64,000 bases of DNA from Diadema setosum (GCA_033980235.1 CM067059.1:10488309-10552308), one strand, 5' to 3'. Counted from the first letter of the stretch, positions 1 to 12,349 are shown. The notes: a model not told the origin generated them from the sequence alone. A program made the numbers and translations.

Positions 1-1685
1 TATTTACTTTTTTCGCTGATGTTAACACTGTTATGGTACCATGTGATTACTGTCAAAAACCAAAGTCACCTGTAGGAACATACCACTAATAGTTTAAAAT
101 CCTGTTTTCTCAACATCCACTGCAAGGACATCCAACAGCAATACACTCTAATGTACTTTTGGTAAACATCTTTCTGTATTCGCATGTGACAGAAATGATC
201 TGTTTTGTCTGTTTCCTTTTCATGTTAAGTTATTAGTTGAAACAGGACATGGCATTATGTTACATAAACAAGTTATGTGTCATGATTCTTATGCAAACAA
301 ACAGGCTGTTGTTCATATTTGAAATATCTTAAATGTCTTTTCTGCATTCAAACAGTGATTAACTCATCCTATTCCCATCACAAACCAATGCTCCAAGCTC
401 CCAACAACATAAACAAAACAACAGATTACTAACTAAAATATGATTAAGGCATTAACTAAATCACTGGTCATGAAAAACAAAACAACAACTTCCAACTCAA
501 GCAGTGTGCACCTGCACACAACTTTAAAGACATGTCACCATTAAGTCCAACACAAAAGTTGATCACTGTATTCGAACAATGTCTTGTGAAAATAGAAAAT
601 GATTACACAAAGAATAAAACAAAGCAGGTCAAGGGCTAACAATGAAAGTCAGAGAAATACTAACACCAGGACAGACAAGATCACAGCAAAAACTTCAATA
701 GTTCTGTCAATTTTTCGTGAAACCTCATACAACTCACTCCTGTCAATTTTCTTACCATGTGGCGTGATAGAAACAGTGATTTCAAATATGCCGTCTATAT
801 TTTTTGTTGTTGTTTCAAAAACATAAAGAGTAAAAGCAATGTGCATTGCAAGGTCAACAAGGGTTAATAAGATATAATTTGATTGGTGAATAATATGCAG
901 CATAAAAGAGTTTTAAAAAAAAGATATATTTGTGAGTTAGTTTCTATTTGATTGCTCTCCACAAGTCTGAATCCATCAAAGATAAAGTATGATAAACACT
1001 CAGTAAAAGCATGGTAATGACTCAAAAATAATCTAAGCTATTGAGTGCAAGGTACAATTCTGTCACATGCCAACATTCTAAACATATTAGACAAGCATGT
1101 CAATGAATCAGTCAGTAGCCTACTGCAGAACGTGTGCATAAGCTTCTGTAAATTGAAATGCAAAAATGAAATACAAAAAAGAAGCAAGCCTGTCGTTAAG
1201 GAATGGTGAATGCAGTCATTGGTGTACAAAACACATCTACTACGCGAATAGAATTTTCATCATGGAATACTCTAAGATTATCACTGATTGATGTTGTGAT
1301 TAAAAGTATGAAGAGGGTAATAAATGCACTGAGAGTAATGGTATTCTAAAGAGACACAAGAATTAATCATGGAGCAGCAACCTTGCTTTTTAGGACCAGT
1401 ACTCATTCTACTGAGAATGCATTTCATCGAACATCAAGGATATTCATAACTGACAGGATGGCTACAGTAGTCATCTTTCTTTTTGGAAAAACAAAAAAGA
1501 AATATATATGTGGTACTTCATACTGATTTTCGGCTTGTTGTGACCATGAGGAACCTTATTGTACATGTCTAGTGACTGAAGACAATGGAAGTGTACGTAC
1601 ATTGCTGTGTTAAAAAGCATCTATTTTAACTACATTGAAGCTAGTTGTAGGTGCTCTATGTATTGGTGTTATGTCTGTGGTTTAC
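1..1685. other. AT-rich flank, no feature supported
   Basis: Presumably intron or 3' flank of the unrecognised gene, whose exon 7 ends with an incomplete codon. I found no downstream exon with acceptable splice sites and phase. Confidence 0.5.
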
Positions 1686-1867
1686 CTGGGAGGCGAGTCA
1701 GCCGGACTCTGTTCCCGCCCTCGTCTGACGTCTGGGGCAGGCCGCGGCTGCTGTAGAAGTACGGGGCGGGCACGGGGGGCCGCGAGGCGCTTTGTGACGA
1801 CTTCGGTCGGTCATTTGGGCTGGAGTACTGGACGACAGGGTGCGGGTTCTGGGGGTTGCGGAAACTC
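1686..1867 (-). CDS. Unrecognised gene, exon 7 (Pro/Ser-rich)
   Basis: 182 nt. Acceptor TTTGCAG|G; donor CCCAG|GTAAAC. The leading G completes AGG with the AG of exon 6. Reads SFRNPQNPHPVVQYSSPNDR, then SRPPVPAPYFYSSRGLPQ and VRLTRLP, leaving one base G. GC-rich against an AT-rich background. Two other frames are also open, but only this one fits the phase of the upstream exon. The gene continues left of 1686; the next exon was not found in 1-1685. Confidence 0.75.
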
Positions 1868-2229
1868 CTGCAAAGTGTTTGGACAGTTGAACAGCAGTTA
1901 CATAGCTTCTGTCCTTGATAGCTGGCTCTGGAAAATGGCAATTTTTCTCACAGAGAAAGGAGCTCAAACTGACCTTCAGAAGATTTTCACACCAACAATG
2001 AGATTATTTCTATTGCTATTTCCTCAAGCTTTTCAGAATTTCTTGGCTTGGCATTTACCTCACTATACAAGTGGCAAAGTTTTTATAGTTACTTGTATCT
2101 AGGAATTTACTTGTTTGGGTCATGTAACCAATATTTTTCTTGATGTTTTTTACAGGTGTTCTTGGGTTCAGCTGCAATTTTTCAAAACAAATCCACATCA
2201 AAGAGTGTTTACTCGGTGTTAAGGTCATA

Positions 2230-2778
2230 CAGTATTCTCCGCGTAATCGGGTATCGCTTAAACGGGTACTCCGTTTAATTGGGTAGTAATGTCAAAATCA
2301 GTTCCAATGCACATTAAATTTACCTGATAATCGGGTTGCCTCTCCGCATAAATGGGTAAATAATTTTCTTCTAATATAATTTCTACCCACATTTAACCGC
2401 AGATAAAACACTTAAAGAAATCATGAATGTCAAATTTTCCACGGGTAATCGTATTCTCTTCAATTTACAAAGAAGACCAATCATTTGGGGAGCGATTAAA
2501 CATGAGTTTTCTGAAGACATATTATTTGTCCGTAAAAAGAGTATAAATTATTGCTCATGACTCAGCAAGTGTAAGGTATGTATTATGTGCCGTGCAAGCG
2601 TGCGTGTTCAAGCATACATCGTACGTGTTTGGTGCAGTGTACAATGCATGTATAATGTACATACACACATTGTATGTGTCAACTGTGAATGAGACGTGTT
2701 CTTCTGTTAATCGGGTACTCCGCTTAATCGGGTAAGAAACGCTCTGCCCGAGCCTACCCGATTATGCGGAGAGTACTG
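2230..2778. mobile_element. pogo/Tigger-like MITE with TA target duplication
   Basis: 549 bp. Left end CAGTATTCTCCGCGTAATCG and right end (complement) CAGTACTCTCCGCATAATCG form terminal inverted repeats of about 24 bp, flanked on both sides by TA (2228-2229, 2779-2780). Subterminal repeats of CGGGTACTCCG(C/T)TTAAT occur near both ends. CAGT-starting ends with TA duplications are usual for pogo/Tigger of the Tc1/mariner superfamily. No transposase ORF, so non-autonomous. It lies in the intron between exons 6 and 7 of the unrecognised gene. Confidence 0.85.
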
Positions 2779-2948
2779 TATTTTGATGCATCACTTAACT
2801 TACAAGATTAAAAGGATGTTTGCCTTGATGGGAATATTGTTTTGAATATCCAAAGTGAAGGAAAAGCAACGAATCATGCTCAATTTGACAGAATTTATGA
2901 ATGGCATATTTAGATAACAAGAAGTTATGATTACATGTAAATATCAAC

Positions 2949-3041
2949 TTAACCTGTTGAGGATGAGTCCCGAGTATACTCGGGCAAGTGTCTATGGGAA
3001 ATATGTGTCGTAGCAAAACCTCTCCGTCTTCAACGGGTTAA
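2949..3041. mobile_element. 93-bp palindromic element, copy 1 (with 9-bp flanking repeat)
   Basis: Ends are TTAACCTGTTGAGGA and its imperfect complement CTTCAACGGGTTAA. The centre-left holds the perfect palindrome CCCGAGTATACTCGGG. The flanking AATATCAAC (2940-2948 and 3040-3048, overlapping the last two bases) looks like a 9-bp target duplication. Two more copies lie at 26149 and 27641. Confidence 0.8.
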
Positions 3042-3090
3042 TATCAACAGATAAAACAGTACTTTGTTTGTTTCCAATTTTCGTTGTTAC

Positions 3091-3200
3091 CTTATGACGA
3101 GTGGAGTATCTTTATTACTGGCCGGCATTTTCCTCTTTTTATGTTTCCCTGGCTTTGTCTGACTGGCTGCCATCAAATTATGTACACTTGAAGCATTACC
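3091..3200 (-). CDS. Unrecognised gene, exon 6 (Lys/Arg cluster)
   Basis: 110 nt. Acceptor TTTCAG|GGT; donor ATAAG|GTAACA. Phase 0 in, phase 2 out. Encodes GNASSVHNLMAASQTKPG, then KHKKRKMPASNKD and TPLVI. The basic KHKKRK is NLS-like. Supported by good splice signals and by phase agreement on both sides; there is no homology-based support. Confidence 0.75.
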
Positions 3201-3880
3201 CTGAAATGACGAAAGACATTATAATATTAGACATAAGTTGACATCATTGTACAGTCGATTTCATAACCTGAAGTCTCTCTTCTTTTTTTTTCTTGAATAA
3301 AAAGAAATCTTTGCTTTGTGAAAGGAGTATGCTGTTTTGAAGAAGCAGGGAAAAGAGTAACTACAGAGCAAAGACAAGTTTTACATACAGTATCTCAAAA
3401 CAATTGTTTAAAATGTGAACGGTTTTTAGATTTGGAAAGCCACTTCAATTTGACAAAGCTTGTGTGAAAGAAAAATAAAAGGATGACCTACATAAGTAAA
3501 TGTGAGTATTAATAGCTTGTGATCTAGGAGTTAGAAATCCATGGTTGTCTTTACATATGCCACTGTATCATAACTTCACCTGGTATAAAAGAAAAGAAAT
3601 AGTTTCAAAGTGTGTCACAACTGGAAATATAAGAATACTTCAAACACTCTCTCTCTCTCTCACACACACACGTGCATACACACAAATACTAATCTATACA
3701 ATGTAAACAAGGTACCACCCCCACCCCAGTCTGAAAATCTAATTTTGTCCAATGCATAAACAGGTGCAAGATGGCACACTTTTCAGGGTCATACAAGAGG
3801 GATACAAAAGGGATTCAAGAGGGATATAAAACAAATAATGAATAACATTGAAAAAAAAAAAATGAGAAGATATTCCTTAC

Positions 3881-4085
3881 CTTGCATATCCTTTTGTAGC
3901 ACTCCACGAGTCCCACCAAGTTCCGGTCACTCTCCTTGGAGGCCAGGTCAATGCTGTCCAGCATGCTCTCAATGACCTGTACCTCCTGGATGGGCTGGTC
4001 ACTCGCGCCGCTGGACAGGGACCGCAGGTCCTCCAAGTGGGTGATGCCGTCGTTGGACGCAGGGACGTAGTTCCTGGCCGATTTT
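3881..4085 (-). CDS. Unrecognised gene, exon 5 (acidic helical segment)
   Basis: 205 nt. Acceptor TCGCAG|A; donor AAG|GTAAGG. The leading A completes AGA with exon 4. Encodes KSARNYVPASNDGITHLEDL, then SSGASDQPIQEVQVIESMLD, then LASKESDRNLVGLVECYKRI and CK. The IESMLDSIDLASKESD stretch is predicted amphipathic helix by its heptad-like spacing of I/L. This is the most protein-like, possibly folded, part of the gene. Confidence 0.8.
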
Positions 4086-4745
4086 CTGCGAGGGAATGTG
4101 TGTGGACAAAAGGGTTAAAATGACACACTTTAGGGGTGCCTAAAAAAAAAAAAAAAAAAAATAAATAAATTGCCTCAGATTACAGTAAGTGTTTTATAGT
4201 GGTCTTTTTTCTGTTCTTCTTTGTTTTGTTTTTTTGAGCAGCAGGCACTCCACCAGTAAACATACACACAAAAATAAAAAATAAAAATTGAATGATATCT
4301 ATCAATTTCCATTCAAATGATATAAGGACAGTGTAATAAAAGCACAGAATATGGTAATACACACACAAACAAGCATACACATACCTGCACTTCATTTTAC
4401 AGTCACCTGTAGTATGCCACACAAGCAAGTCACTCATTTGGGTTAATTCCCCCCCTCCCCTTGCTTTGGGAGGGGGATTTACTCTGACGAAAAAAACTGT
4501 TTTTTTTTCAAAGAGTGGGTTTAACAGAGAGGCAAAATAAAAACAAATAATTCTTGAGGAAATCTGACCAATCACATCAGGTTTATATCTTTTCAAATCA
4601 ATAAATCATTTCCTAGAACTCTCGGTGGATGTCTTAATGACAGATGTGTACTACAATTAATAAGTCTGCTCTCATCTGAAGCAAAATCTCCTTCTCTTTG
4701 TCACTTCTGTACACAGTACAATTTTCTGGCATTAGTCTGGTTTAC

Positions 4746-4834
4746 CTTGTGACTGCCTGTAGGTCTGGGCGGGGACTGATCACATGATGGGAGGGGCTGT
4801 GGTATTCGTGACGTGGTACTTTTGGTTTGGCCCT
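4746..4834 (-). CDS. Unrecognised gene, exon 4
   Basis: 89 nt. Acceptor CCAACAG|AGG; donor ACAAG|GTAAAC. Phase 0 in, phase 2 out; it bridges the otherwise incompatible phases of exons 3 and 5. Reads RAKPKVPRHEYHSPSHHV, then ISPRPDLQAVT. Without it exon 5 would hit a stop codon, which is good support for its reality. A longer ORF in another frame here is a shadow. Confidence 0.75.
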
Positions 4835-5251
4835 CTGTTGGTGGAAGGTTGAAAATCTTTATTCTTTTTTTCTTTCCCCCAAGTCTAAAGTCAGCATAGA
4901 ACAGTACATTAATAGCATTACTGGTATAAAACAGACCAGATAATTTATTGATTGCCATTGATGAGGTGATGGCTGATTACACACATGAAATTTCATTTTA
5001 TCCATCAACGCTCTAAAATAGGAAATGATATCATGTCAAAATTTTCATTTTCATTTCATTCACTTGGATTGCTGGTTTCTCTGCTTTGAAGAATACAATT
5101 TCACTGATGCTTGGACATGTGAACATGCAATGTTATTTTACAAGAAATTGGGCTGGGGGAGAAGGGGGACTACCCTTCAATTATAGGTCACATGGGAACA
5201 TTGCATCAGACCCTCACAACAGCTCTGTCTAATTATTCAGATACCTCTACA

Positions 5252-5525
5252 CAGTGGGGCCACTATGGCATTGTGGATATGACTCTTGACTTTAAATCCA
5301 AGGTCCTGAGTTCAAATCCTGCCAAGTGCCTATGTCCTTGGACAAAATGTTTTTTTTTTCCCCCACTATGTCCCACTCAACCCAGGTGTATACTCAAATG
5401 GGCAATGCGTAGGAAATAATGATGACAGGGCCCTCTGGTACAGCAGTGTCAACACTGAAAAGGCTACCCTGGATTGAAAAGACCATGCTACTGTATTATT
5501 TAGACAGAATAGTCTTTCATTTGGT
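5252..5525 (+). mobile_element. tRNA-derived SINE
   Basis: The head has a Pol III A-box-like TGGCATTGTGG (5266-5276) and a B-box-like GAGTTCAAATCC (5308-5319), spaced as in a tRNA. A non-tRNA body follows with CCAGGTGTATACTCAAATGGG and GGGCCCTCTGGTACAGCAG, ending in AAAAGGCTACCCTGGATTGA. This head-plus-tail style is common for tRNA-derived SINEs of marine deuterostomes. Lengths and ends are approximate. It lies in intron 3 of the unrecognised gene. Confidence 0.7.
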
Positions 5526-6587
5526 TTTGAAACATCTAAGAAATATATGTTAAAAATAACAAAGAATAAGGTAGCTATCAGGGTAAGACATGAAACTCTC
5601 ATGTACTGATAAATGCTGCTACGGTAGCTAAAATTATACAAGTTACGTTATTGCTGATCTTTGATGTATTGAAACCAATAATATGTAAAATCAAACATGT
5701 ATGGGAGATTCAACTGATTGGAAGACGTGGCTGTCACTTTGCGTCTCCTGTCAAAATAGTATCGTGTAACCAAAATCATTGCTTTGCTTGAATAGTCAAA
5801 ATGGTCCCCTTCAATCATCTTTGCTCAAACACAGTGCTGCGCTCAGCAAGCACAGTGTCACTGCTCAACTTGTGCAAGATAGCTAAGAACCAATGTATGA
5901 CTGCATTGTGCAATGATGCCGGATGAAATTTCATCCTTGCACATCTGTTACCTGTCTTTTCTGAGAAACAGGGGACAATGCACACAGTATGTTCGCATGG
6001 AGCAAACCACATTTTATAATGATTAATTTTAATAATAAATCTGTCTTCGTACCAATCTAAAAGCATTTGCTAAGCAAAAATTGTCATGACAGTCAATTTA
6101 GAGTGAACTGTTATATGACAAAGTCCAAAGGACTATTATGCCTAATGTACAGGACAAAATGATGCATAATATGAATGTATAAAAGAAAACAGAAGCAACA
6201 ATACAACTGCATTAATTTACATGAAATGCATCACGCATCAGTGTCAATGGCCAATATTTGGTCTCTGAGTATGGTGCCCCCCATAACCATCTTTGAGTAG
6301 TTCTGTCAAGATGTAGTATGGTAAACATATTTCATGTTGCTGTGCAGTTTCCGAGATTAGCATACAATTTCTAAGAAGGTATGCATCAATGGACATACAT
6401 CCTAAAAACATTAGGCCTCTTCTACCACTTTTATGACTGAGGAATAAAAAAAGGAAGAATCACATCATAAATGTATGTTCCTATACCAACACCGCCTCAG
6501 TTAAAAAGAACACAAAGCACAAAGAAATTACAAAGTGCAGTGGAGAAAGAGGACGCAAGGAGCAACCAATGCAGAATATATGAAAGG

Positions 6588-6635
6588 GAGAGAGAGATAT
6601 ATATAATATAGAGAGGGAGAGAACAGAGAGAGAGA

Positions 6636-6668
<33 letters not shown>

Positions 6669-6688
6669 GGACAGAGAGAGTGAGAAAA

Positions 6689-6719
<31 letters not shown>

Positions 6720-6796
6720 TCTGTGTGTGAGGGAGGGAGAGGGAGAAAGAAGAGAGAGAAAATGTGTGTGTGTACAGGGAGAGAGAGGGAGAGATG
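6588..6796. repeat. Compound GA/GT microsatellite
   Basis: GAGAGA tracts alternate with three (GT)n runs over ~200 bp (6636-6660, 6689-6730, 6763-6772). No coding value. Intron 3 of the unrecognised gene. Confidence 0.95.
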
Positions 6797-7098
6797 GGTA
6801 CAAAATGTAGATGATATTACATGCTACCCTTCTTCAAATAAAAGGGCCCATCTACACGGAAGGAATATGAGCAAATCACTTACTTTATCACAGTTCTGCG
6901 GGCTGTGACTACCATCCAAAGAGGTTATGCATTCACAATTAATAGCGACGGTATTTAGCAGCCAGATAACAGCCAATGACTGGGACAGCGTAATTGGACA
7001 TGATGGCAGGTAATCTATTACCTACAAAACTCATATTGCTTCAAACTCGCCAGATTTTAATATGCTGGGCCTAGGGGGAAGATGGAATCTCAGGCCAA

Positions 7099-7113
7099 CT
7101 AATTGGCAATTAG
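7099..7113. promoter_or_regulatory. Homeodomain-type palindrome CTAATTGGCAATTAG
   Basis: Perfect inverted repeat CTAATTG-G-CAATTAG inside a non-repetitive, TAAT/ATTA-rich block (about 6930-7150) in intron 3 of the unrecognised gene. It resembles a dimeric homeodomain site; function is inference. Confidence 0.35.
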
Positions 7114-8376
7114 GCTCATTCTATTGGCAGAGGCCATGGCAGACTAGTAACTCTATTGTAAACCTATATGCAGAAGTTAGTGCTTTTTTTTTGGGGGGGG
7201 GGGGGTTAGATGTGAAGCTTACAGCAAGGATTAAGTACTAAAGTGGTTCATATGCTGTCAATTCCAAGACCATTAAATGACAGCGTAACATACATGTAGG
7301 TCATTAGATAATAAGCGACTGCAGAAATTGCTCCATCTCTCTCTTATCTTTTTTCCATTTGCCAACAAATCTTCCCTGCAGTTTCCTGTCTATAATCATT
7401 ATCTATTCAATTTCAGTATCTATCTCTTTCTCATTGCTTCAACCATATTAAATCCATTTTCCAATGTATCTACCAATCTCCATCTTCATCTCATCTGGCC
7501 TGGTATCTGTGTGTTCTACTCCCCTTAACTCTCGCCTCTCCACTCTGTGATTCAGTTTCTCCTTTGTACCCACTTCTATCCTGCTCCCATTACATGCAGC
7601 ATCCATCGGTTGCTAGGCGACGGGCAGCATCAATTGACAGTAACTCGGGCGATGCATTAAAGGTAGGCATGATTGAAGAGATCACCACAACAATACCCTT
7701 TCACCCAGTTTATGAAAAGGGGGGGGGGGGGGAGTGGAGGCAATCACAGATCATCAGTTGTGCCTGATGATGTTTAAGTACATGTAGGTAACATATATTT
7801 GGAGATGGTCCAAACATACATAAATCTTGACTGCCAGGTTTTCAAATAAATCTATGGTTAATGAAGTCAGTTTGCCAGTGGTTTGTTAGCAAATTAAATA
7901 GAAATTACCAGGCTCAGAAGAATTAAAATAAAACTATGAATTCTGGTTATGCCCTGTCACTTTTGACTAACACAGTCAATACATAACAAGTGCATACATT
8001 TAGATTAGAGTACACATAATTCTATGTAAATGGCTATTGCTATTCAAGTTGAAAAAGAAAAATATATAGCGTACATTGAGATAGGAATGCAGAGAATCTG
8101 TACTCAACTTGATTCATGATGTATTTAGCCTTTGAAGGGAGTGGAAATTCACTGGTTTAATGGCTCAAGGCCAATAACATTTTCACGTATTGAATAAACA
8201 GCAAGAAGGAAAAAGTTTAGATCGATTCGAGATAATAGGAGAGGGGGGAGACGACAAGATGTATTTTTCCTTTCATCAATCAATTGATGCTACCCCGATG
8301 CAGCTGAAATGAATACATTTGGTACGAAGCGCAGGTCGTTTTAAATGTGCATACTACCGCTGTGCGTGTTGAACAT

Positions 8377-8416
8377 GGAATGCACATTCCTGTATTGACG
8401 CCACAGTGTACATTCC
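8377..8416. promoter_or_regulatory. Cluster of three TEAD/M-CAT-like motifs
   Basis: GGAATG (8377-8382) and CATTCC (8385-8390) form a palindrome two bases apart, with a third CATTCC at 8411-8416. The surrounding ~300 bp has no repeat signature. Could be chance. Confidence 0.3.
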
Positions 8417-9089
8417 ATTCATGACAAAGTGTAGGCCATTTGGACTATCAAATGAATTTGGCACTCTGGGACCACCATGTATTATTAAACACACATGCTG
8501 AACTGGATGAGTCTTCTGCCTTACCAGCAAACTTGAGATAAATACAATTTAGTTCGTGTTAAAGAGGAACCCTGGAAATTTTGACAGCAGCTGCTAAAGA
8601 GGAATTATGTCAAAGGGTTTAAACGATACTAAATTGCGAGACCATAAACCTTGAGGGAGAAATGGCTCACAATAGCTATGGGTGTATGCTATCACAGATC
8701 TAACATCTGGAATAAAAAGAGAATCATATCTGTCTCATCCCCCCTCCCCCATAGAAAAAAAAGACTCACAAGGCCTATACTTCTACTCTGACTAAGGTCT
8801 GAGATCAGATACAGTCGCAAAGAATTATTCCGTCCTGTTACAAGGGTGAAATGAAAAACAATGAAACTAGGTCCTTTTGGAGTGATAACTCACAAAGCAA
8901 ACCATATACTGGTACTCAAAACTTGAACATAGTCATCACTTCAATGGTCAGCAAAGGAGATATTACAGAAAATTATACATTTGTACTTCTGACTTCATTC
9001 CATGTGTGGAAATAGTAAGAAAATTTACTTAAACCATATAAATCTTTGAACATGCATTCAATGAACAGAAAGAAGAAGAGACAACTTAC

Positions 9090-9644
9090 CTTGATTGGTA
9101 GCGGCTGGAAACCTTTGCCATCTCCCCTCTTCCTGACCATGACATTGTGCCGATGTTGCTGTTTGGGTTGGCCCGGAATAGGCAGGTGGAGGCGCAAGGG
9201 TGGAGCGTAGGGGAGGTTGGGAGGGATGTAGCAGTAGGGGTGAGACCGAGAAGGAGGGGAATAGAGTTGGAAAGGATAGGCGGGGATGTTGGGGGAGATG
9301 AAATCAGAATTAAACTCGTTAGTACGGAAGTACGGCCGCACAGCGTCTGTTCGGCTGTCAGCCGGCGCCAGGCCTATCTTCCCCGAGCCAGGTCGTACCC
9401 TTCCCCCTTGCACTGCCCCGGTCTGGGCTATGTTATTGTGTGCACGCTGTGAGAGGAGCGTTGTTTCACCCCTGGTGTGCCTCGTGTTGGTCCATCGCTC
9501 GTTCATGCCCCTGTTCTCATTGGTTGACACAATAAGCCGTTTTCCTGCTGTCCAGTCTGGATTCAGGACTTGGACCATCCCTGCCTCATTGGATCCCGCC
9601 CCGCCCTGCCCACCCTGCCCACATTCAACTGGTCCCTCGTCCCC
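9090..9644 (-). CDS. Unrecognised gene, exon 3 (185 codons)
   Basis: 555 nt, phase 0 at both ends. Acceptor GCATAG|GGG; donor AAG|GTAAGT. The longest exon. It starts GDEGPVECGQGGQGG, passes NPDWTAGKRLIVSTNENRG, a Gln/Gly/Arg-rich part (RVRPGSGKIGLAPADSR), a Pro/Tyr-rich part (NIPAYPFQLYSPPSRSHPY, PPNLPYAPPLRLHLPIPG) and ends GDGKGFQPLPIK. Low-complexity and probably disordered. The acceptor has a weak pyrimidine tract (TGTGTGTTGTGCATAG), so the 5' boundary is less certain than the 3' one. Confidence 0.8.
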
Positions 9645-10060
9645 CTATGCACAACACACAAAACAGATGCACAAGCATAATCTGTGCTGTTTCCAGTATG
9701 ACACATCCCTGGAAATGTCACTGTCAAAGCTTTCACAGCATGTGATGTGACACACTCCTTTGAAACACTTGATAAATCATTCAAAGTTGCAGAAACTGGA
9801 CAAAAATCACAACATAACATGGACACCAATGTGATGGATTGTAAATGAGAAGCAAGTTCAACTTTGTTGGTTTTAAAAAAAAGAATGATAATATGGCAGC
9901 ACGTAATTGTGAAAGGTGTGCAGGGAATTTAATGTACATGTAATTGGAAACTTTTCCTGTAATTATCACATGCTCATTGGTAGATTTTTTTTTTTAATGC
10001 AAATAGCAGGTTCCCTGTGAAGTGAGAAAAGGGTATGGATCTGTATAAAAAAGGACAGCA

Positions 10061-10256
10061 TACTGTAAAAGTGGAAATTTTTGTGGATTTCGCGCAACCA
10101 GAAACTAGTGCGAAAATAAAAGCATGCGAATATTTTTGCTTGCCATGTGTTCCAGTAGTTGTGGTCTTGATTCTGCGGAATTAAAAACACGCAAAACTCT
10201 TCTTACCTGGCTGAGCGTGAAAAATTAGTCACACAAAAATATCCACTTTTACAGTA
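10061..10256. mobile_element. TA-flanked MITE (TACTGTAAAAGTGGA ends)
   Basis: 196 bp with perfect 15-bp inverted ends TACTGTAAAAGTGGA / TCCACTTTTACAGTA, TA being the likely target duplication. The interior has CGCG- and GCGAAAAT-type motifs. No ORF. Intron 2 of the unrecognised gene. A degraded relative is at 41689-41900. Confidence 0.85.
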
Positions 10257-12235
10257 GATATTAAGTTTTAAATTTGAAAATACTGATTCTCTTTTACAAT
10301 ATTTCTAATCGAAAGAAAAGCAAGTAAATGGACTTGTATGGTGCTTATATATTTTTACATCTATTAACTTTCCAAAGAAACAAAACAATAGTACGAGAGA
10401 CCCGATGCAATTCTACACTATGTACAATGTACATTGTTAGATGACCTTACTCAGCTGGATCAGACTTACCTGTTTAGTGTTACGGGGTCAAGAACACTGA
10501 CCATCACAGTGATAAATGGTTGACTAAAATTCATGTGCTAATTCATTTGTAACATTTAACATACAAAATAAACGCAATCCCAAGAGGTGATTATGATGAC
10601 AACAGACCAACTTTTGTAATAAAGCTACCCCACATGAGAGAGAGGGCATAATTAAATATCTGTGGTAGAGAAATATTCAAATGCATCCAAAAGAGTCAGC
10701 TAAATCTTTAATAGTGGATGGAAGCCTGTCAAATGATAACAACAATCAGGAGAAAAAAAAAAAAGAAATCAAACTGACTTTTATCACAGCAAAACTGATC
10801 AACGAAAGAGCATCACTCTCAGACACTCTGTAATCAGCATTCGTGAATGAGGGTGGACTTCAATGTGTGATAGCACTTGAGGGATGTCATTTTAAAAAAA
10901 AAAAAAAGGAGAGAGAGAGAAGGTAAGAGATAGAAGAAACCCCTACAGGGAATCTGACTCCTGTGTGTGACAAGTTGATCACATTTCAGACAGGAGAACA
11001 AAAAAAGAAAGAAAAGGAAAACAGTAAGTAAAGAGAGAGAGACTTTGAATAACAGAGCTGAGCTCTCTCACACTCCACAAAGGCATAATTTGTGCTTTTC
11101 ATTCAAACCCAAACCTGGCAAAATATATTTGATGCCTCAGAGAATGACAATACGAAGACATCCTGGCGGGAGATGAGGAGGGGGAAAAAAAAAACTGAAT
11201 TATTCAGGGAAAATTGGGTCAAGAAATGGATTGAAGGATGCCAAACAACCTGGCTGACAAAGAAGCATGCAGAGAAAAAAAAAAAACCTCTCCACAAATT
11301 TTACACGGGAGAGTGACATGATTTGATATCGTTTTCCTTCGTGGTGATCAAAAGGTAGAGTCGATGAGTTGGAAAACTTATCTGAATTTTCAGCTTTCAC
11401 TCTCTCCATCTTTGAAATTCTTGCGTTGGTAATTCTATAAAGTTGCTGGTGATGCACTGTTGTTGTTTTTGCCCTACAAATTTCCTGTTTTCCCATTTAA
11501 TGATGACTGCCTATTCAATTACAAAGTACTGATGGAATGAAAAGTGTGACATTTCATCGCATCCATACAAATCTATTCAATTAATGTCACTCATGCCCTA
11601 GAACTGTACAAATTACAACCACTTTCTCTTCTCCTTTTTTTTTTTTAAACTGTCAATACGGAGTTTGAAATCGCTAGAGTTGCCCATAAATGACAGCATT
11701 TTAAAATCTCTACCTGATCAAACCATTTCACTGGTGCAGTGAACTTTAAATGGAAATAAACTGTCTCTTCCCCACATTTATAATGACAAGCAGTGCAATA
11801 AGCCCCACACATTAATGATATAAATTATACTAGTATTAATTTCTCTGGGATGAATGCAGATATGAAATTTAAACTCTGATGCTAGGTCTTGTAAGCACTG
11901 AGGAAGACCTAAAAAAAAACACACTTTGGAATGGAAAAATGTATGAAATCTGAACAACTTATCCATGTCAGTGTATCATAGTGAATCCATCTGAGATACA
12001 ACTATCTAAATCCCAGAGTAAACACAGACATGAGAATGTGATAGGAACAGATACTAGACATAAATGCTGTAAGCTACCAATTTACAAATTGCCTTTTGAA
12101 TTAATTATAGTATGGAATGTACAAGTTGTATGTACACATATACATAATACATGTAAACCTCACATAGTCAGACACATACATGGTTGGAGAAGTTACGATG
12201 GCATAATAGATACTCAGTTTGGTATCTCTTCCTAC

Positions 12236-12349
12236 CTGTCTGGTGTGATAGCTTGAGGAGGGCTGTCCCTGGTAGACCACACCCCTGGGCCTGGCCAGGG
12301 GAGGAATGCGCTGTACCTGCTGCTTGTTGCTGGGAAGTCCGTAAGCATC
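12236..12349 (-). CDS. Unrecognised gene, exon 2
   Basis: 114 nt, 38 codons, phase 0 at both ends. Acceptor CCCCAG|GAT; donor CAG|GTAGGA. Encodes DAYGLPSNKQQVQRIPPLAR, then PRGVVYQGQPSSSYHTRQ. GC-rich, with clean splice sites. Confidence 0.8.

Larger units (their letters stand above)
4835..9089. other. Intron 3 of the unrecognised gene
   Basis: Holds the SINE, the GA/GT microsatellite, poly-G runs (about 7192, 7720) and the two candidate regulatory motifs. No further exon is needed: phases 0/0 match across it. Confidence 0.6.

Noticed and set aside
649..903. 84-codon minus-strand ORF with protein-like composition, or a 39-nt exon within it ending CATG|GTAAGA
   Set aside because: The only nearby acceptor AG follows AACAACAACAAAAAATAT, with no pyrimidine tract, and the ORF ends in a hydrophobic tail unlike the rest of the gene. 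Phase would fit exon 7, so it deserves an RNA check but not a call.
5252..5335. tRNA gene
   Set aside because: A- and B-box-like motifs are present, but the cloverleaf does not close and a SINE body follows.
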